Source of the DNA: Microbispora sp. ZYX-F-249
Lineage (GTDB): Bacteria; Actinomycetota; Actinomycetes; Streptosporangiales; Streptosporangiaceae
Direction: 5' to 3'
Assembly (NCBI RefSeq): GCF_039649665.1
Contig: NZ_JBDJAW010000021.1
Coordinates: 82,945 to 146,944 of the forward strand
DNA length: 64,000 bases
Shown here: in pieces, positions 37,361 through 45,360 of the stretch
How the letters are laid out: each line of letters opens with the position of its first letter
Position numbering within the stretch: position 1 is the stretch's first letter
Position numbers and translations under genes: made by a program
The notes under the pieces: generated by a model
Told to the model about the DNA's origin: nothing
The model's input: the letters and a program-made list of their open reading frames with translations, nothing else
The model's database searches: none

Positions 37361-37624
37361 TCACCACGACTCGGGAGGCAGGTTCACGTCGCCGACGCGG
37401 TCGTAGATGACGGTCTCGTCCGCCAGTCTGACGACCACCACACGGCGGGCGAGCCCCGCTCTCTCCAGCGCCTTGGCGGACTCCACGGCGTTCTTGGCAT
37501 AGTGGTAGCGGTCACGGCTACCGGTGAACGGGCTCTCCCTGTCGCACCTGACCTCGTAGCGGTCATCCGGCCAAGGGTGGGGAAGCCCGTCAGTACTGCG
37601 GCGCTCGGTAGCGGTCGCGGTCAT
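37361..37624 (-). CDS. Small hypothetical protein
   Basis: An 87-residue soluble protein with AGAGAGG seven bases before the ATG. The sequence has DRYEVRCDRESPFTGSRDRYHYAKNAVESAKALERAG and a strand-rich end RRVVVVRLADETVIYDRVG, resembling small beta-alpha-beta proteins without a named family. Not assignable. It is separate from the two-component system that follows on the same strand. Confidence 0.6.
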   Translation of the reverse strand: MTATATERRSTDGLPHPWPDDRYEVRCDRESPFTGSRDRYHYAKNAVESAKALERAGLARRVVVVRLADETVIYDRVGDVNLPPESW

Positions 37625-37757
37625 TGCACACCTCTCTTGTCGCGGAGGGACCTCCGCTCAGAAAGACCCCCCTGCCCCCCCAACGTCTAAGTATTCCTCA
37701 TATGCAACATTTGTTTCACGGCACCCCCTCGAACAGAGGGCCGAGGACAGCACGATG

Positions 37758-39278
37758 TCACGCGAGGGGCAGCATGACGCGGAACGCCGTGCGGCCGGGC
37801 CGGCTCTCCAGGTCGACGGTGCCGCCGTGGGCCGCCACCACCGCCCTGACGATCGCGAGCCCCAGGCCGCTGCCGCCCGAGGCGCGGGCACGGGCCTTGT
37901 CGGCGCGGACGAACCGTTCGAAGATCTCGCCCTGCAGGTCCTCGGGAATGCCGGGGCCGTCGTCGGTCACGGTCAGCTCGACCCCGTCCGGCCCCGGGAG
38001 ACGCAAGGCGACGGTGACGGTCGTACCGGGCGGGGTGTGCGCGCGGGCGTTGCCCAGCAGGTTGGCCACCACCTGGTGGAGCCGGTCGGGGTCCCCGGGC
38101 ACGATGACGGGCTCCTCCGGCAGGTCGAGCCGCCAGCGGTGGTCGGGCCCGTAGGCGCGGGCGTCGCCGGTGGCGTCGATGGCCAGGCGGGTCAGGTCGA
38201 CCTCCTCGCGCGCCAGCGGGCGGCCGGCGTCGAGCCGGGTCAGCAGCAGCAGATCGTCCACGAGCGTGCCCATGCGGGCCGACTCGGCGTCGATGCGTTC
38301 CAGGGCGTGCCGTACGGCGTCGGGGACGGCCGCCTCGTCGCGGCGGGCGAGCTGGACGTGGGCGCGGACGGTGGCGAGCGGGGTGCGCAGCTCGTGGCTG
38401 GCGTCGCCGGCGAAGGTGCGCATCCGCTGCTCGCTGGCATGGCGGTGGGCGAGGGCCCGCCCCACGTGGCCGAGCATGCGGTTGAACGCCTCCCCCACCT
38501 GGCCGATCTCGGTGCGGGGGTCCTCGTCGGGCACCCCGTCGGGCAACGCGACCTCGCCGTCGGCCAGCGGCAGGCGGGCCACGCGCCGGGCCGTGGCCGC
38601 GACCCGGTCCAGCGGGCGCAGCGACAGCCTCACCCACACGGCCCCGGCGATCCCGGTCACGAGCACGACGACGGCGAACACCCCGATCTCGGCCATCTGC
38701 AGGCGCCGGACGGTGACCCGCACGTCCTTCAGCGGCAGGCCGGTGACGAGCACCTCCCCCTCGTCGTTGCCGACGGCCATGACCCGATAGTGGCCGAGGC
38801 CTCCCGAGGACAGGTCCATCGTGCGCCCGAGCCCGTCGGCGGGCACGGCGGCCAGCGACCTCTCGTCCGCGGCCGACAGGACCGGGTCGGCCCCGCCCAC
38901 GACCGCCGGCGCCCCCACCCGGCCGTCCCGCACGAGCACGCCCAGCGTGCCGGGCGCCTGCCCGCGCGAGTCCCCGCGCTCGCCGTACGGGTTGCGCGGG
39001 TATCCGTGCTCGTGCTCCTCGCGTTCCTCGTGGGCCAGGCTCTCCGCGAACCGCCCGGCCGTCATCGACAGCTGCTGGTCGAGTCGTTCCACCATGAACC
39101 GTTCGAGCAGGAGGGACGAGGCGGCCCCCGCCGCGGCGCAGGCGAGCACGAGCAGCACCAGTGTGCCCACCACCAGGCGGGCCCGCAGCGTGTGCGGCAT
39201 CAGGTGGAGGCGGCGCGTACGCGGCGTCCCCGGCCGCGGCGGCCCTGTCACGCCGGCCCTGTCACGACGGCCTGTCAC
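37758..39278 (-). CDS. Sensor histidine kinase of the HAMP/HisKA class
   Basis: A 506-residue kinase: membrane helix near residues 34-54 (ARLVVGTLVLLVLACAAAG), an extracytoplasmic domain of about 130 residues containing a His/Glu-rich patch (HEEREEHEHGYPRNPYGE), a second helix (FAVVVLVTGIAGAVWVRL), HAMP, HisKA with the phospho-acceptor FAGDASHELRTPLATVRAH, and HATPase (NLLGNARAHTPPG, DDGPGIPED, GGSGLGLAIV). The His/Glu patch might sense metal. The GTG at 39278 lies in a tandem repeat; ATG 39200 is a good alternative. Cotranscribed with the regulator upstream. Confidence 0.93.
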   Translation of the reverse strand: MTGRRDRAGVTGPPRPGTPRTRRLHLMPHTLRARLVVGTLVLLVLACAAAGAASSLLLERFMVERLDQQLSMTAGRFAESLAHEEREEHEHGYPRNPYGERGDSRGQAPGTLGVLVRDGRVGAPAVVGGADPVLSAADERSLAAVPADGLGRTMDLSSGGLGHYRVMAVGNDEGEVLVTGLPLKDVRVTVRRLQMAEIGVFAVVVLVTGIAGAVWVRLSLRPLDRVAATARRVARLPLADGEVALPDGVPDEDPRTEIGQVGEAFNRMLGHVGRALAHRHASEQRMRTFAGDASHELRTPLATVRAHVQLARRDEAAVPDAVRHALERIDAESARMGTLVDDLLLLTRLDAGRPLAREEVDLTRLAIDATGDARAYGPDHRWRLDLPEEPVIVPGDPDRLHQVVANLLGNARAHTPPGTTVTVALRLPGPDGVELTVTDDGPGIPEDLQGEIFERFVRADKARARASGGSGLGLAIVRAVVAAHGGTVDLESRPGRTAFRVMLPLA

Positions 39279-39296
39279 GACGGCCCTGTCACGGCC
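39242..39296. repeat. Short tandem repeat at the regulator/kinase junction
   Basis: Four imperfect copies of CCCTGTCACGnCGG, 12-15 bases apart, span the regulator stop and the first possible kinase start codons. On the minus strand each copy contains GTGACAGG, so each supplies a GTG. Confidence 0.7.
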
Positions 39297-40017
39297 GCAG
39301 GACGTATCCCACGCCCCGCACCGTGTGGATCAGCGGCCGCCGGCCGGCGTCGATCTTCTTGCGCAGATAGCTGATGTACAGCTCGACCACGTGCGCCTGC
39401 CCGCCGAAGTCGTACGACCAGACGCGGTCGAGGATCTGCGCCTTGCTGAGCACCCGCCGGGGGTTGCGCATGAGGAAGCGCAGCAGCTCGAACTCGGTCG
39501 GCGTGAGCTCGACCAGCTCGCCGTCGCGGGTCACCTCGCGGGCGTCCTCGTCCATCACCAGATCGCCCACCACCAGCCGGTCGCCCTCGGCACTGCGCGC
39601 CATGCCGGCCCGGCGCAGCAGCCCGCGCAGCCGGGCGAGCACCTCCTCCAGGCTGAACGGCTTGGTCACGTAGTCGTCACCGCCCGCGGTGATGCCCGCG
39701 ATGCGGTCCTCGACGGCGTCACGCGCGGTCAGGAACAGCACGCACACATCCGGGGCCTCGGCACGCAGGCGGCGAAGCACCTCCAGCCCGTCGAAGTCCG
39801 GCAGCATGATGTCCAGCAGCACCGCGTCGGGCTGGAACTCCCGTGCCTCCTTCACCGCCGACGTCCCGTCGGCCGCCGTGCGCACCTCCCAGCCCTCGTA
39901 TTTCAGCACCGCGCCGAGGACCTCGACGAGGTCCGGTTCGTCGTCGACCACGAGGACGCGTACGGGGGTTCCATCGGGGCGGACCAGGCCGGGCTGGTCG
40001 TTCGAAGTCTTACGCAT
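39289..40017 (-). CDS. OmpR-family response regulator
   Basis: A 242-residue regulator. Receiver: acidic pair VVDDEPDL, phospho-Asp in LLDIMLPDFDGLE, Thr in FLTARD, Lys in VTKPFSLEE. C-terminal winged helix: ELTPTEFELLRFLMRNPRRVLSK, ILDRVWSYDFGG, YISYLRKKID, VRGVGYVLRP. Partner of the adjacent kinase. Divergent from the ferric-reductase-like operon, the likely target. Confidence 0.95.
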   Translation of the reverse strand: MRKTSNDQPGLVRPDGTPVRVLVVDDEPDLVEVLGAVLKYEGWEVRTAADGTSAVKEAREFQPDAVLLDIMLPDFDGLEVLRRLRAEAPDVCVLFLTARDAVEDRIAGITAGGDDYVTKPFSLEEVLARLRGLLRRAGMARSAEGDRLVVGDLVMDEDAREVTRDGELVELTPTEFELLRFLMRNPRRVLSKAQILDRVWSYDFGGQAHVVELYISYLRKKIDAGRRPLIHTVRGVGYVLRP

Positions 40018-40166
40018 GATGGGTCAAGCGTCCTCCCCGCTCACCGGGCGTGCCCTGTGAGCCACCTCAGAGAATCCTATGAATGATCCGCAAATGCCCC
40101 GGTTCATAGGAAAACGAGAGGTTCGGTTGGCACGGTGTGCCACGTGATGACCATGAGGAGGCACCC

Positions 40167-41540
40167 GTGACCACCACCCACCCCGGGAGAGCGGTGACGA
40201 CAGGGCACGTGCATGCGCCGCCGCGGCGCGTACGCGCCCGCCCCGAGGCCGTCCTGGCGCTCATCGCCGCGGGCGCGGTCGCGGTCATCGGCATGTGGTG
40301 GGCCGGCACGCCCGGCATCGCGGGTCCGGGCGAATATCTGGCGAACGCCGGCCGCGTCACCGGACTGCTCGCCGGATACGCGATCGCCGTGCTGCTGGCG
40401 CTGATGGCCCGGATCCCCGCGCTGGAGCGCGGCGTCGGCTCCGACCGGCTCGCCCGGTGGCACTCGACGGGCGGCCGCTACGTCGTCGGCCTGTCGGTGG
40501 CGCACATGCTGTTGATCATCTGGGGCTACGCGCTGACCGACCGCACCGGCGTCGTGAGCGAGACGGTGACGCTCAACCTCACCTATCCCGACGTGCTTAA
40601 GGCCACCGTCGCGCTGCTGCTCCTGGTGGGCGTCGGCGTCGTCTCGGCGCGCAGGATCCGCCCGAAACTGCGCTACGAGACGTGGTTCCACCTGCACTTC
40701 TACACCTACCTGGCCGCGTGGCTGGCCTTCGGGCACCAGCTCGCCACGGGCGCGGAGTTCGCCGTGGCCCCGGTCGCCCGCACCTCCTGGTACGTCCTCT
40801 ACCTCGGCGTCGCGGCGCTGCTCGTGTGGTACCGCCTCCTGACGCCCGCGCGGCTGGCCGTACGGCACCGGCTGAGGGTCTCGCGGGTGGTGCCGGAGAC
40901 CCCCGGGGTCGTCTCCGTGTACGTGACCGGGCGGCGTCTGGACCGGCTGCGGGCCGAACCCGGCCAGTTCTTCCGCTGGCGGTTCCTCACCAGGGACCTG
41001 TGGTGGTCCCCCAACCCGTACTCACTGTCCGCCCCGCCCGGCACGGGCGAACTGCGGATCACGGTGAAGGACCTGGGCGACCAGAGCCGCTCTCTGGCCC
41101 GCCTGCGGCCCGGCACCCGGGTGATCGCCGAGGGCCCGTACGGCGCGTTCACCGTGAAGTCCCGCAGGGCGCGCAAGGTGCTGCTCGTCGCGGGCGGCGT
41201 CGGCATCACCCCGCTGCGCGCGCTGTTCGAGTCGGTGCCCGCCGCCCCCGGCGACCTGACCCTCCTCTACCGCGTGCGCGACGAACGGGACCTGGTGTTC
41301 CGCGCCGAGCTCGAGGAGATCACCGCGGCCCGCGGCGCCACCCTGCACTACTGCGTCGGCCCCCGGTCCCTGATCGGCGACCCGTTCACGCCCGCGACGC
41401 TCGCCGGGCTGGTGCCGGACCTTGCCGACCACGAGGCGTACGTCTGCGGGCCCGCCGAGATGACGAGCGCCGTCATCTCCGCCCTGCGGGCCGCCGGGGT
41501 GCCGAGATCCCGCGTCCACCACGAGTCGTTCGAGTTCTGA
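40167..41540 (+). CDS. Ferric-reductase-like membrane flavocytochrome
   Basis: A 457-residue protein with six N-terminal membrane helices and paired histidines for heme (RWHSTGGRYVVGLSVAHMLL and WFHLHFYTYLAAWLAFGHQL), then an FAD domain (FFRWRFLTRDLWWSPNPYSLS) and an NAD(P)H domain (LLVAGGVGITPLRALFE, AYVCGPAEMTSAV). It should carry electrons from NAD(P)H across the membrane via FAD and hemes. GTG 40167 has GAGGAGG five bases upstream. First gene of an operon with an FMN-binding protein and ApbE. Confidence 0.9.
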   Translation: MTTTHPGRAVTTGHVHAPPRRVRARPEAVLALIAAGAVAVIGMWWAGTPGIAGPGEYLANAGRVTGLLAGYAIAVLLALMARIPALERGVGSDRLARWHSTGGRYVVGLSVAHMLLIIWGYALTDRTGVVSETVTLNLTYPDVLKATVALLLLVGVGVVSARRIRPKLRYETWFHLHFYTYLAAWLAFGHQLATGAEFAVAPVARTSWYVLYLGVAALLVWYRLLTPARLAVRHRLRVSRVVPETPGVVSVYVTGRRLDRLRAEPGQFFRWRFLTRDLWWSPNPYSLSAPPGTGELRITVKDLGDQSRSLARLRPGTRVIAEGPYGAFTVKSRRARKVLLVAGGVGITPLRALFESVPAAPGDLTLLYRVRDERDLVFRAELEEITAARGATLHYCVGPRSLIGDPFTPATLAGLVPDLADHEAYVCGPAEMTSAVISALRAAGVPRSRVHHESFEF

Positions 41541-41562
41541 CCGTTTCCCGATAGGAAGTGCC

Positions 41563-42225
41563 ATGCGCAGAGCCATATTGGCCGTGCTCGCGACCGCCGT
41601 CGGTCTCGTGCTGCTGCTGTCGTTCAAGCCCCACGAGATGACGGCGCCGGCCCAGCGCCCCGCCGCCGTCGCCCAGGGCGATGCCGGAGCGACGGGCGAG
41701 CGCGGGGAGGGCCCCGGCGACGGCTTCTCCGGCCGTGACCGCGACCACGACGACGACCACGACGACGAGTTCGACGACGGGGAGTTCGACGACGGGGACG
41801 GGGGCCGCGTCGGCGGGGGCTCCTCGGGTTCCTCCGGTTCCGGTTCCTCCGGCGCCGCCGGCGCCCCGGGTTCCTCCGACCTCACGGGTTCCTCGGATCT
41901 CACGGGTTCCTGGACCGGGCCGGGTGCCACCGCGGGCGCCACCAGCGGCGAGAAGACCGTCACCGGCGACTCCGCCGACACCCGCTGGGGACCGGTGCGG
42001 GTCGCGATCGTGATCTCCGGTGGGAAGATGGCCGGCGTCAAGGTGCTCGACGCCCCGGCGAGCAACCACCGCGACATCAGGATCAACAACGAGGCGCTGC
42101 CGATCCTGAACGAGCAGGCGCTGTCGGCGCAGTCCGCGCGGATCGACACGGTCTCCGGCGCCACCTACACCAGCGACGGCTACATCCGCTCGCTGCAGAG
42201 CGCGCTCGACAAGGCGGGCCTGTGA
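41563..42225 (+). CDS. Exported FMN-binding-domain protein with acidic linker
   Basis: A 220-residue protein: signal/anchor helix (MRRAILAVLATAVGLVLLL), a linker of about 120 residues that includes an Asp/His/Glu patch (RDRDHDDDHDDEFDD, about 58-72) and a Gly/Ser-rich part, then an FMN-binding domain (about 125-220). The flavinylation motif is read as DTVSGATYTSDGY; the threonine in it is the expected phosphoester site for FMN, attached by ApbE, encoded next. It would take electrons from the membrane flavocytochrome and hand them to an outside acceptor. The acidic patch suggests metal binding. Confidence 0.88.
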   Translation: MRRAILAVLATAVGLVLLLSFKPHEMTAPAQRPAAVAQGDAGATGERGEGPGDGFSGRDRDHDDDHDDEFDDGEFDDGDGGRVGGGSSGSSGSGSSGAAGAPGSSDLTGSSDLTGSWTGPGATAGATSGEKTVTGDSADTRWGPVRVAIVISGGKMAGVKVLDAPASNHRDIRINNEALPILNEQALSAQSARIDTVSGATYTSDGYIRSLQSALDKAGL

Positions 42226-42989
42226 CACGCCACGCCGAGCACGTGATGGGCACGGTGTTCTCCTTCGACGTACGTCCCCTCGGCGGGCGCCCCTTCGACG
42301 GGCGCCGCGACGACGAGGCCGGGCCGCTCGTCACGGCGGCCCTGGCGGAGGCGGTGGCCTGGCTGCACCACGTCGACGAGGTGTTCTCGACCTACAAGCC
42401 CGGCAGCCCCGTCAGCCGGTTGGGCCGGGGCGAGATCACCCTGGCCGACTGCCCGCCCGAGGTGACGGACATCCTCCGCATGTGCGAATCGGTGAGCCGC
42501 CTGTCCCACGGCTACTTCACCGCCTATCCCGGAGGCCGCCTCGATCCCTCGGCCATCGTCAAGGGCTGGGCGGTCGACCGGGCCTCCGCCATCCTGCGCG
42601 AGGCGGGCCTGCCCGACCACTGTGTGAACGGCGGCGGAGACGTGCGGCTGTCCGGCGCGGCGGCCCCCGGCCGTACCTGGCGGGTCGGCGTCGCCCACCC
42701 GCTCCGCCCGGGGGACCTCGCCGCCGTGGTGTCGGGCCGCGACCTCGCGGTGGCGACCTCGGGCACGGCCGAGCGCGGGGCGCACGTCGTCGACCCCCAC
42801 ACCGGCCGGCCCGCCACCGAGCTGGCCTCGGTGACGGTCATCGGCCCGGACCTCGCCCTCGCGGACGCGTACGCCACAGGAGCCCTCGCCATGGGCGGCG
42901 CGGCCAGGGAATGGGTGGAGGAACTGGACGGCTACGAGGCCTTCGCCGTCACCGCCGCCGGCGCGACCTGGCACACCTCCGGCCTCTGA
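42222..42989 (+). CDS. apbE: FAD:protein FMN transferase
   Basis: A 255-residue ApbE: HVMGTVFSFDV, VDEVFSTYKPGSPVSRLG, LDPSAIVKGWAVDRA, CVNGGGDVRLSG, ATSGTAERGAHVVDPHTGRP and LADAYATGALAMG, with the metal-binding Asp in the last. It moves FMN from FAD to a threonine of exported proteins; the obvious substrate is the gene product before it. No clear signal peptide, so it may work inside or be exported by another route. The GTG overlaps the preceding stop (GTGA). Confidence 0.93.
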   Translation: MTRHAEHVMGTVFSFDVRPLGGRPFDGRRDDEAGPLVTAALAEAVAWLHHVDEVFSTYKPGSPVSRLGRGEITLADCPPEVTDILRMCESVSRLSHGYFTAYPGGRLDPSAIVKGWAVDRASAILREAGLPDHCVNGGGDVRLSGAAAPGRTWRVGVAHPLRPGDLAAVVSGRDLAVATSGTAERGAHVVDPHTGRPATELASVTVIGPDLALADAYATGALAMGGAAREWVEELDGYEAFAVTAAGATWHTSGL

Positions 42990-43039
42990 CCGAGCCCGGC
43001 CCGCGGCCGGCGCGGCCGGCCGGGTCCGCCGACACCACG

Positions 43040-43114
43040 CCTTCACTCACCCCGCCTTCACTCACCCCGCCCTCACTCACCCCGCCCTCACTCACCCCGC
43101 CCTCACTCACCCCG
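43040..43114. repeat. Five 15-bp tandem repeats overlapping a gene end
   Basis: Five copies of CC[T/C]TCACTCACCCCG in a row; the last carries the stop codon of the monooxygenase on the minus strand. The first two copies differ from the last three by one base. Confidence 0.9.
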
Positions 43115-44258
43115 CGAGAGCGTGCTTGAGCCGCGTGGCGGCGGCCATGGCGGGCCAGAGGCGGGTGGCCAGGTTCCTGGCGAGGATGCCGCCTCGCGTC
43201 GCGGGGACCAGAAGCGCCGACGCCTGCGCGACGTTGCGCTGCTTGGGGTCCACCAGGCGCCGGTGTGCCGCCTCGTACCGCCGGAAGGCCGCCACGGGAT
43301 CGCCGGAGTGGGCGGCCAGCGCCTCCGCGAGGGTGAACGCCCCCACCATGGCCAGGGTGGAACCGTCCCCGAACAGCGACACGCAGGACGCGGCGTCGCC
43401 GAGGAGCGCGACGCGGCCCTTCGACCACCGTGGCAGGCGCACCTGGCTGACGGAGTCGAAGTAGAGGTCGTCGGCTGCGCGCACCTGTTCGAGCAGTTCC
43501 GGCGCCCGCCAGGACACGTCCTTGAAGGCGTCGATCAGCATCCGCTTGTGCTGCTCGGTGTCGTGGTGGTCGAACTCCGGCGCCGCCGGGCTGCGGTAGA
43601 GGAAGAACGCGCCCGCGGGCCGCGGGTTGACGGCGATCGCCTTGCCGGGCGTGTTGTGCATGATGATGTCCCGGCCCGCTCCGGCCGCCCCGTCGGCGAG
43701 CGGCGTCGTCGCGACGTACAGGCCCATGTGGCGCACGAGTCCGCTCTGCGATGTCCCCTCCTCCTGGCCGAACGTCAGGCGCCGCGTCACCGAGTGCAGG
43801 CCGTCGGCTCCGATCACCAGGTCGAAGCGGCGGGGTGCGGCGCGCTCGAAGGTGACGTCCACCCCGTGCCCGTCCTGGCCGAGCGCCGTGATGGAGTCGT
43901 CGAAGAGGAACTCGGCGTGGTCGCGGCTCGCCTCGTACAGGATCGACGCGAGGTCGCCGCGCGGCACCTCGACCTCGTCCGGCCGCTGCACGGCGCGCAT
44001 GTCCATCCGGCCGGCCCGCCTGCCGGCCGCGTCGACGAAGCTGACGCCCGTCGTGCCGGTGGCGGCCCGGCGCAGCCGGGGCATGACGCCCATCTGTTGT
44101 GCGACCGGGACGGCCGGGCCTCTGACGTCCACCGGGTTGCCGCTGGACCGGGGCTCTCCCCCGCGTTCCACGACCGTGACCCGGAATCCGTGCCTCGCCA
44201 GCCAGTAGGCCAGCGTCGGGCCCGCGATCCCGGCCCCCGAGATCAGCACTGTGCTCAT
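43107..44258 (-). CDS. FAD-dependent monooxygenase (PHBH/TetX-like)
   Basis: A 383-residue group A flavin monooxygenase. The GXGXXG fingerprint is ISGAGIAGPTLAYWLARHG, the DG motif DLVIGADGLHSVTR, the GD motif GRVALLGDAASCVSLFGDG. Such enzymes hydroxylate aromatics or inactivate antibiotics such as rifampicin or tetracycline. ATG 44258. It faces a TetR gene across about 85 bases with repeated operators, so it is probably induced by its own substrate. Confidence 0.92.
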   Translation of the reverse strand: MSTVLISGAGIAGPTLAYWLARHGFRVTVVERGGEPRSSGNPVDVRGPAVPVAQQMGVMPRLRRAATGTTGVSFVDAAGRRAGRMDMRAVQRPDEVEVPRGDLASILYEASRDHAEFLFDDSITALGQDGHGVDVTFERAAPRRFDLVIGADGLHSVTRRLTFGQEEGTSQSGLVRHMGLYVATTPLADGAAGAGRDIIMHNTPGKAIAVNPRPAGAFFLYRSPAAPEFDHHDTEQHKRMLIDAFKDVSWRAPELLEQVRAADDLYFDSVSQVRLPRWSKGRVALLGDAASCVSLFGDGSTLAMVGAFTLAEALAAHSGDPVAAFRRYEAAHRRLVDPKQRNVAQASALLVPATRGGILARNLATRLWPAMAAATRLKHALAG

Positions 44259-44269
44259 GTCGTACCCCA

Positions 44270-44321
44270 CTAACCGGAAGAATTTCCTCCGCATAAACGA
44301 CGGTATCCTAACCGGAGGAAA
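44270..44321. promoter_or_regulatory. Paired operator candidates between monooxygenase and TetR
   Basis: CTAACCGGAAGAA (44270-44282) is repeated as CTAACCGGAGGAA (44308-44320). In addition TTTCCTCCG (44283-44291) and CGGAGGAAA (44313-44321) are perfect inverted arms. They lie between the divergent start codons, the standard place for TetR operators. Confidence 0.6.
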
Positions 44322-44342
44322 ATCGTCCATATCCTTCGTGAG

Positions 44343-44993
44343 GTGGCAGTGGAGAAGGGGCTGCGCGCCGACGCGCGCCGCAACCGGGACCTGATCGTCG
44401 CCGCGGCCCAGGAGCTGTTCCTGGAGCAGGGCGTCGACGTGCCGCTGGAGGAGGTCGCCCGCCGGGCCGGCGTGGGCGTCGGCACGCTCTACCGCCGCTT
44501 CCCGGACCGGGACGCGCTTCTGCGGGCGGTGGGCGAGGAGAGCCTGCGCCGCCTCGTCGACCTGGCGGAGACGTCCTGGCGCGAGGAACCGGACGCCTGG
44601 CACGCGTTGTGCCGTTTCCTGCGCGGCTCGGTGGCCCTGCGGCTGGGCGTGCTGCCGGCGAAGCTCGAACCGCACCTGCACCAGCGGTTGCGCGTCGGCC
44701 CGGACCTGCACGAGATGCGGCAGCGGGTGATCGCCGCCGTCCTGCGGATGATCGAACGGGCACAGGCGGACGGCGCGCTGCGCGCCGACATCGGCCCCGG
44801 CGACGTCGCCCTGTTGATGACCCTGAACGTGTACACGCCGCCGGGCATGCACAACGAGCAGGCCATGGGACGCGTGGTGGAGATCGTGCTGGACGGCCTG
44901 CGCGCCGACGCGGGATCGCCCCTCCCCGGAACTCCGCTCGACGAGGACGATCTGCGCCACTACACCGCCGTACGGCTCCCGCCCGCGCAGTGA
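44343..44993 (+). CDS. TetR-family regulator of the adjacent monooxygenase
   Basis: A 216-residue repressor. The HTH reads LIVAAAQELFLEQGVDVPLE with recognition helix GVGVGTLYRRFPDRDALL. The C-terminal domain has SETR/TetR_C_33-like helices and ends in AVRLPPAQ. GTG 44343 and GTG 44349 are both possible starts. Divergent from the monooxygenase. Confidence 0.92.
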   Translation: MAVEKGLRADARRNRDLIVAAAQELFLEQGVDVPLEEVARRAGVGVGTLYRRFPDRDALLRAVGEESLRRLVDLAETSWREEPDAWHALCRFLRGSVALRLGVLPAKLEPHLHQRLRVGPDLHEMRQRVIAAVLRMIERAQADGALRADIGPGDVALLMTLNVYTPPGMHNEQAMGRVVEIVLDGLRADAGSPLPGTPLDEDDLRHYTAVRLPPAQ

Positions 44994-45175
44994 CGCCGGC
45001 CCGACGACGAGCCTCCGGCGGGGGATACCACCATGCCCGGCCCGAGCGGGGCCGCGGCGCCTGACCCCGTCCCGCTCCGGCCGGGCGCGCGGAGCGTTGT
45101 CCACAGGCGACGGCGGGAGCGGCCGGGAAGCTCCCTCGCCGCTGCTAGCGTTCCGAGTTGGCGGGAGGAGACGGT

Positions 45176-45247
45176 GTGCTCGTGATCCACACGGCCTGCG
45201 GCAGCGGGCGGCTCGTGCTCCGGGTGAAGGAGGCGCAGTGGTCGTGA
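45176..45247 (+). CDS. Mini open frame A, duplicate of the helicase 5' end
   Basis: A GTG with GGGAGGAG nine bases upstream begins VLVIHTACGSGRLVLRVKEA and stops after 23 codons. It comes from the first of three 62-bp copies. It is probably a by-product of duplication, but may be translated and feed ribosomes to the next copy. Confidence 0.35.
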   Translation: MLVIHTACGSGRLVLRVKEAQWS

Positions 45248-45360
45248 TCCACGCCGCCTGGAACGGCGGGCGGCTCGTGCTCCGGGTGAAGGAGGCGCAG
45301 TGGTCGTGATCCACGCCGCCTGGAACGGCGGGCGGCTCGTGCTCTGGGCGGAGGACTCGG
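45177..45360 (+). repeat. Three tandem copies of a 62-bp unit at the helicase start
   Basis: Copies begin at 45177, 45239 and 45301, with TGnTCGTGATCCAC at the start. The second and third are nearly the same through CGGCTCGTGCTC; the first is more diverged (ACGGCCTGCGGCAGC for GCCGCCTGGAACGGC). 62 is not a multiple of three, so each copy is in a different frame. Confidence 0.92.
45238..45309 (+). CDS. Mini open frame B, duplicate of the helicase 5' end
   Basis: GTG 45238 has GAAGGAGG five bases upstream and encodes VVIHAAWNGGRLVLRVKEAQ, then stops; its stop overlaps the helicase start GTG at 45300 by ten bases. Codons 1-15 are almost the same as those of the helicase. Confidence 0.4.
   Translation: MVVIHAAWNGGRLVLRVKEAQWS

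Noticed and set aside
43040..43114. Tandem repeats as a possible CRISPR array
   Set aside because: The units are contiguous 15-mers without spacers, and no cas genes are seen. The 62-bp repeat at 45177 also has no spacers.
43160..44273. Plus-strand frame of 383 codons opposite the monooxygenase
   Set aside because: The minus-strand protein has complete FAD motifs; the plus frame has none.
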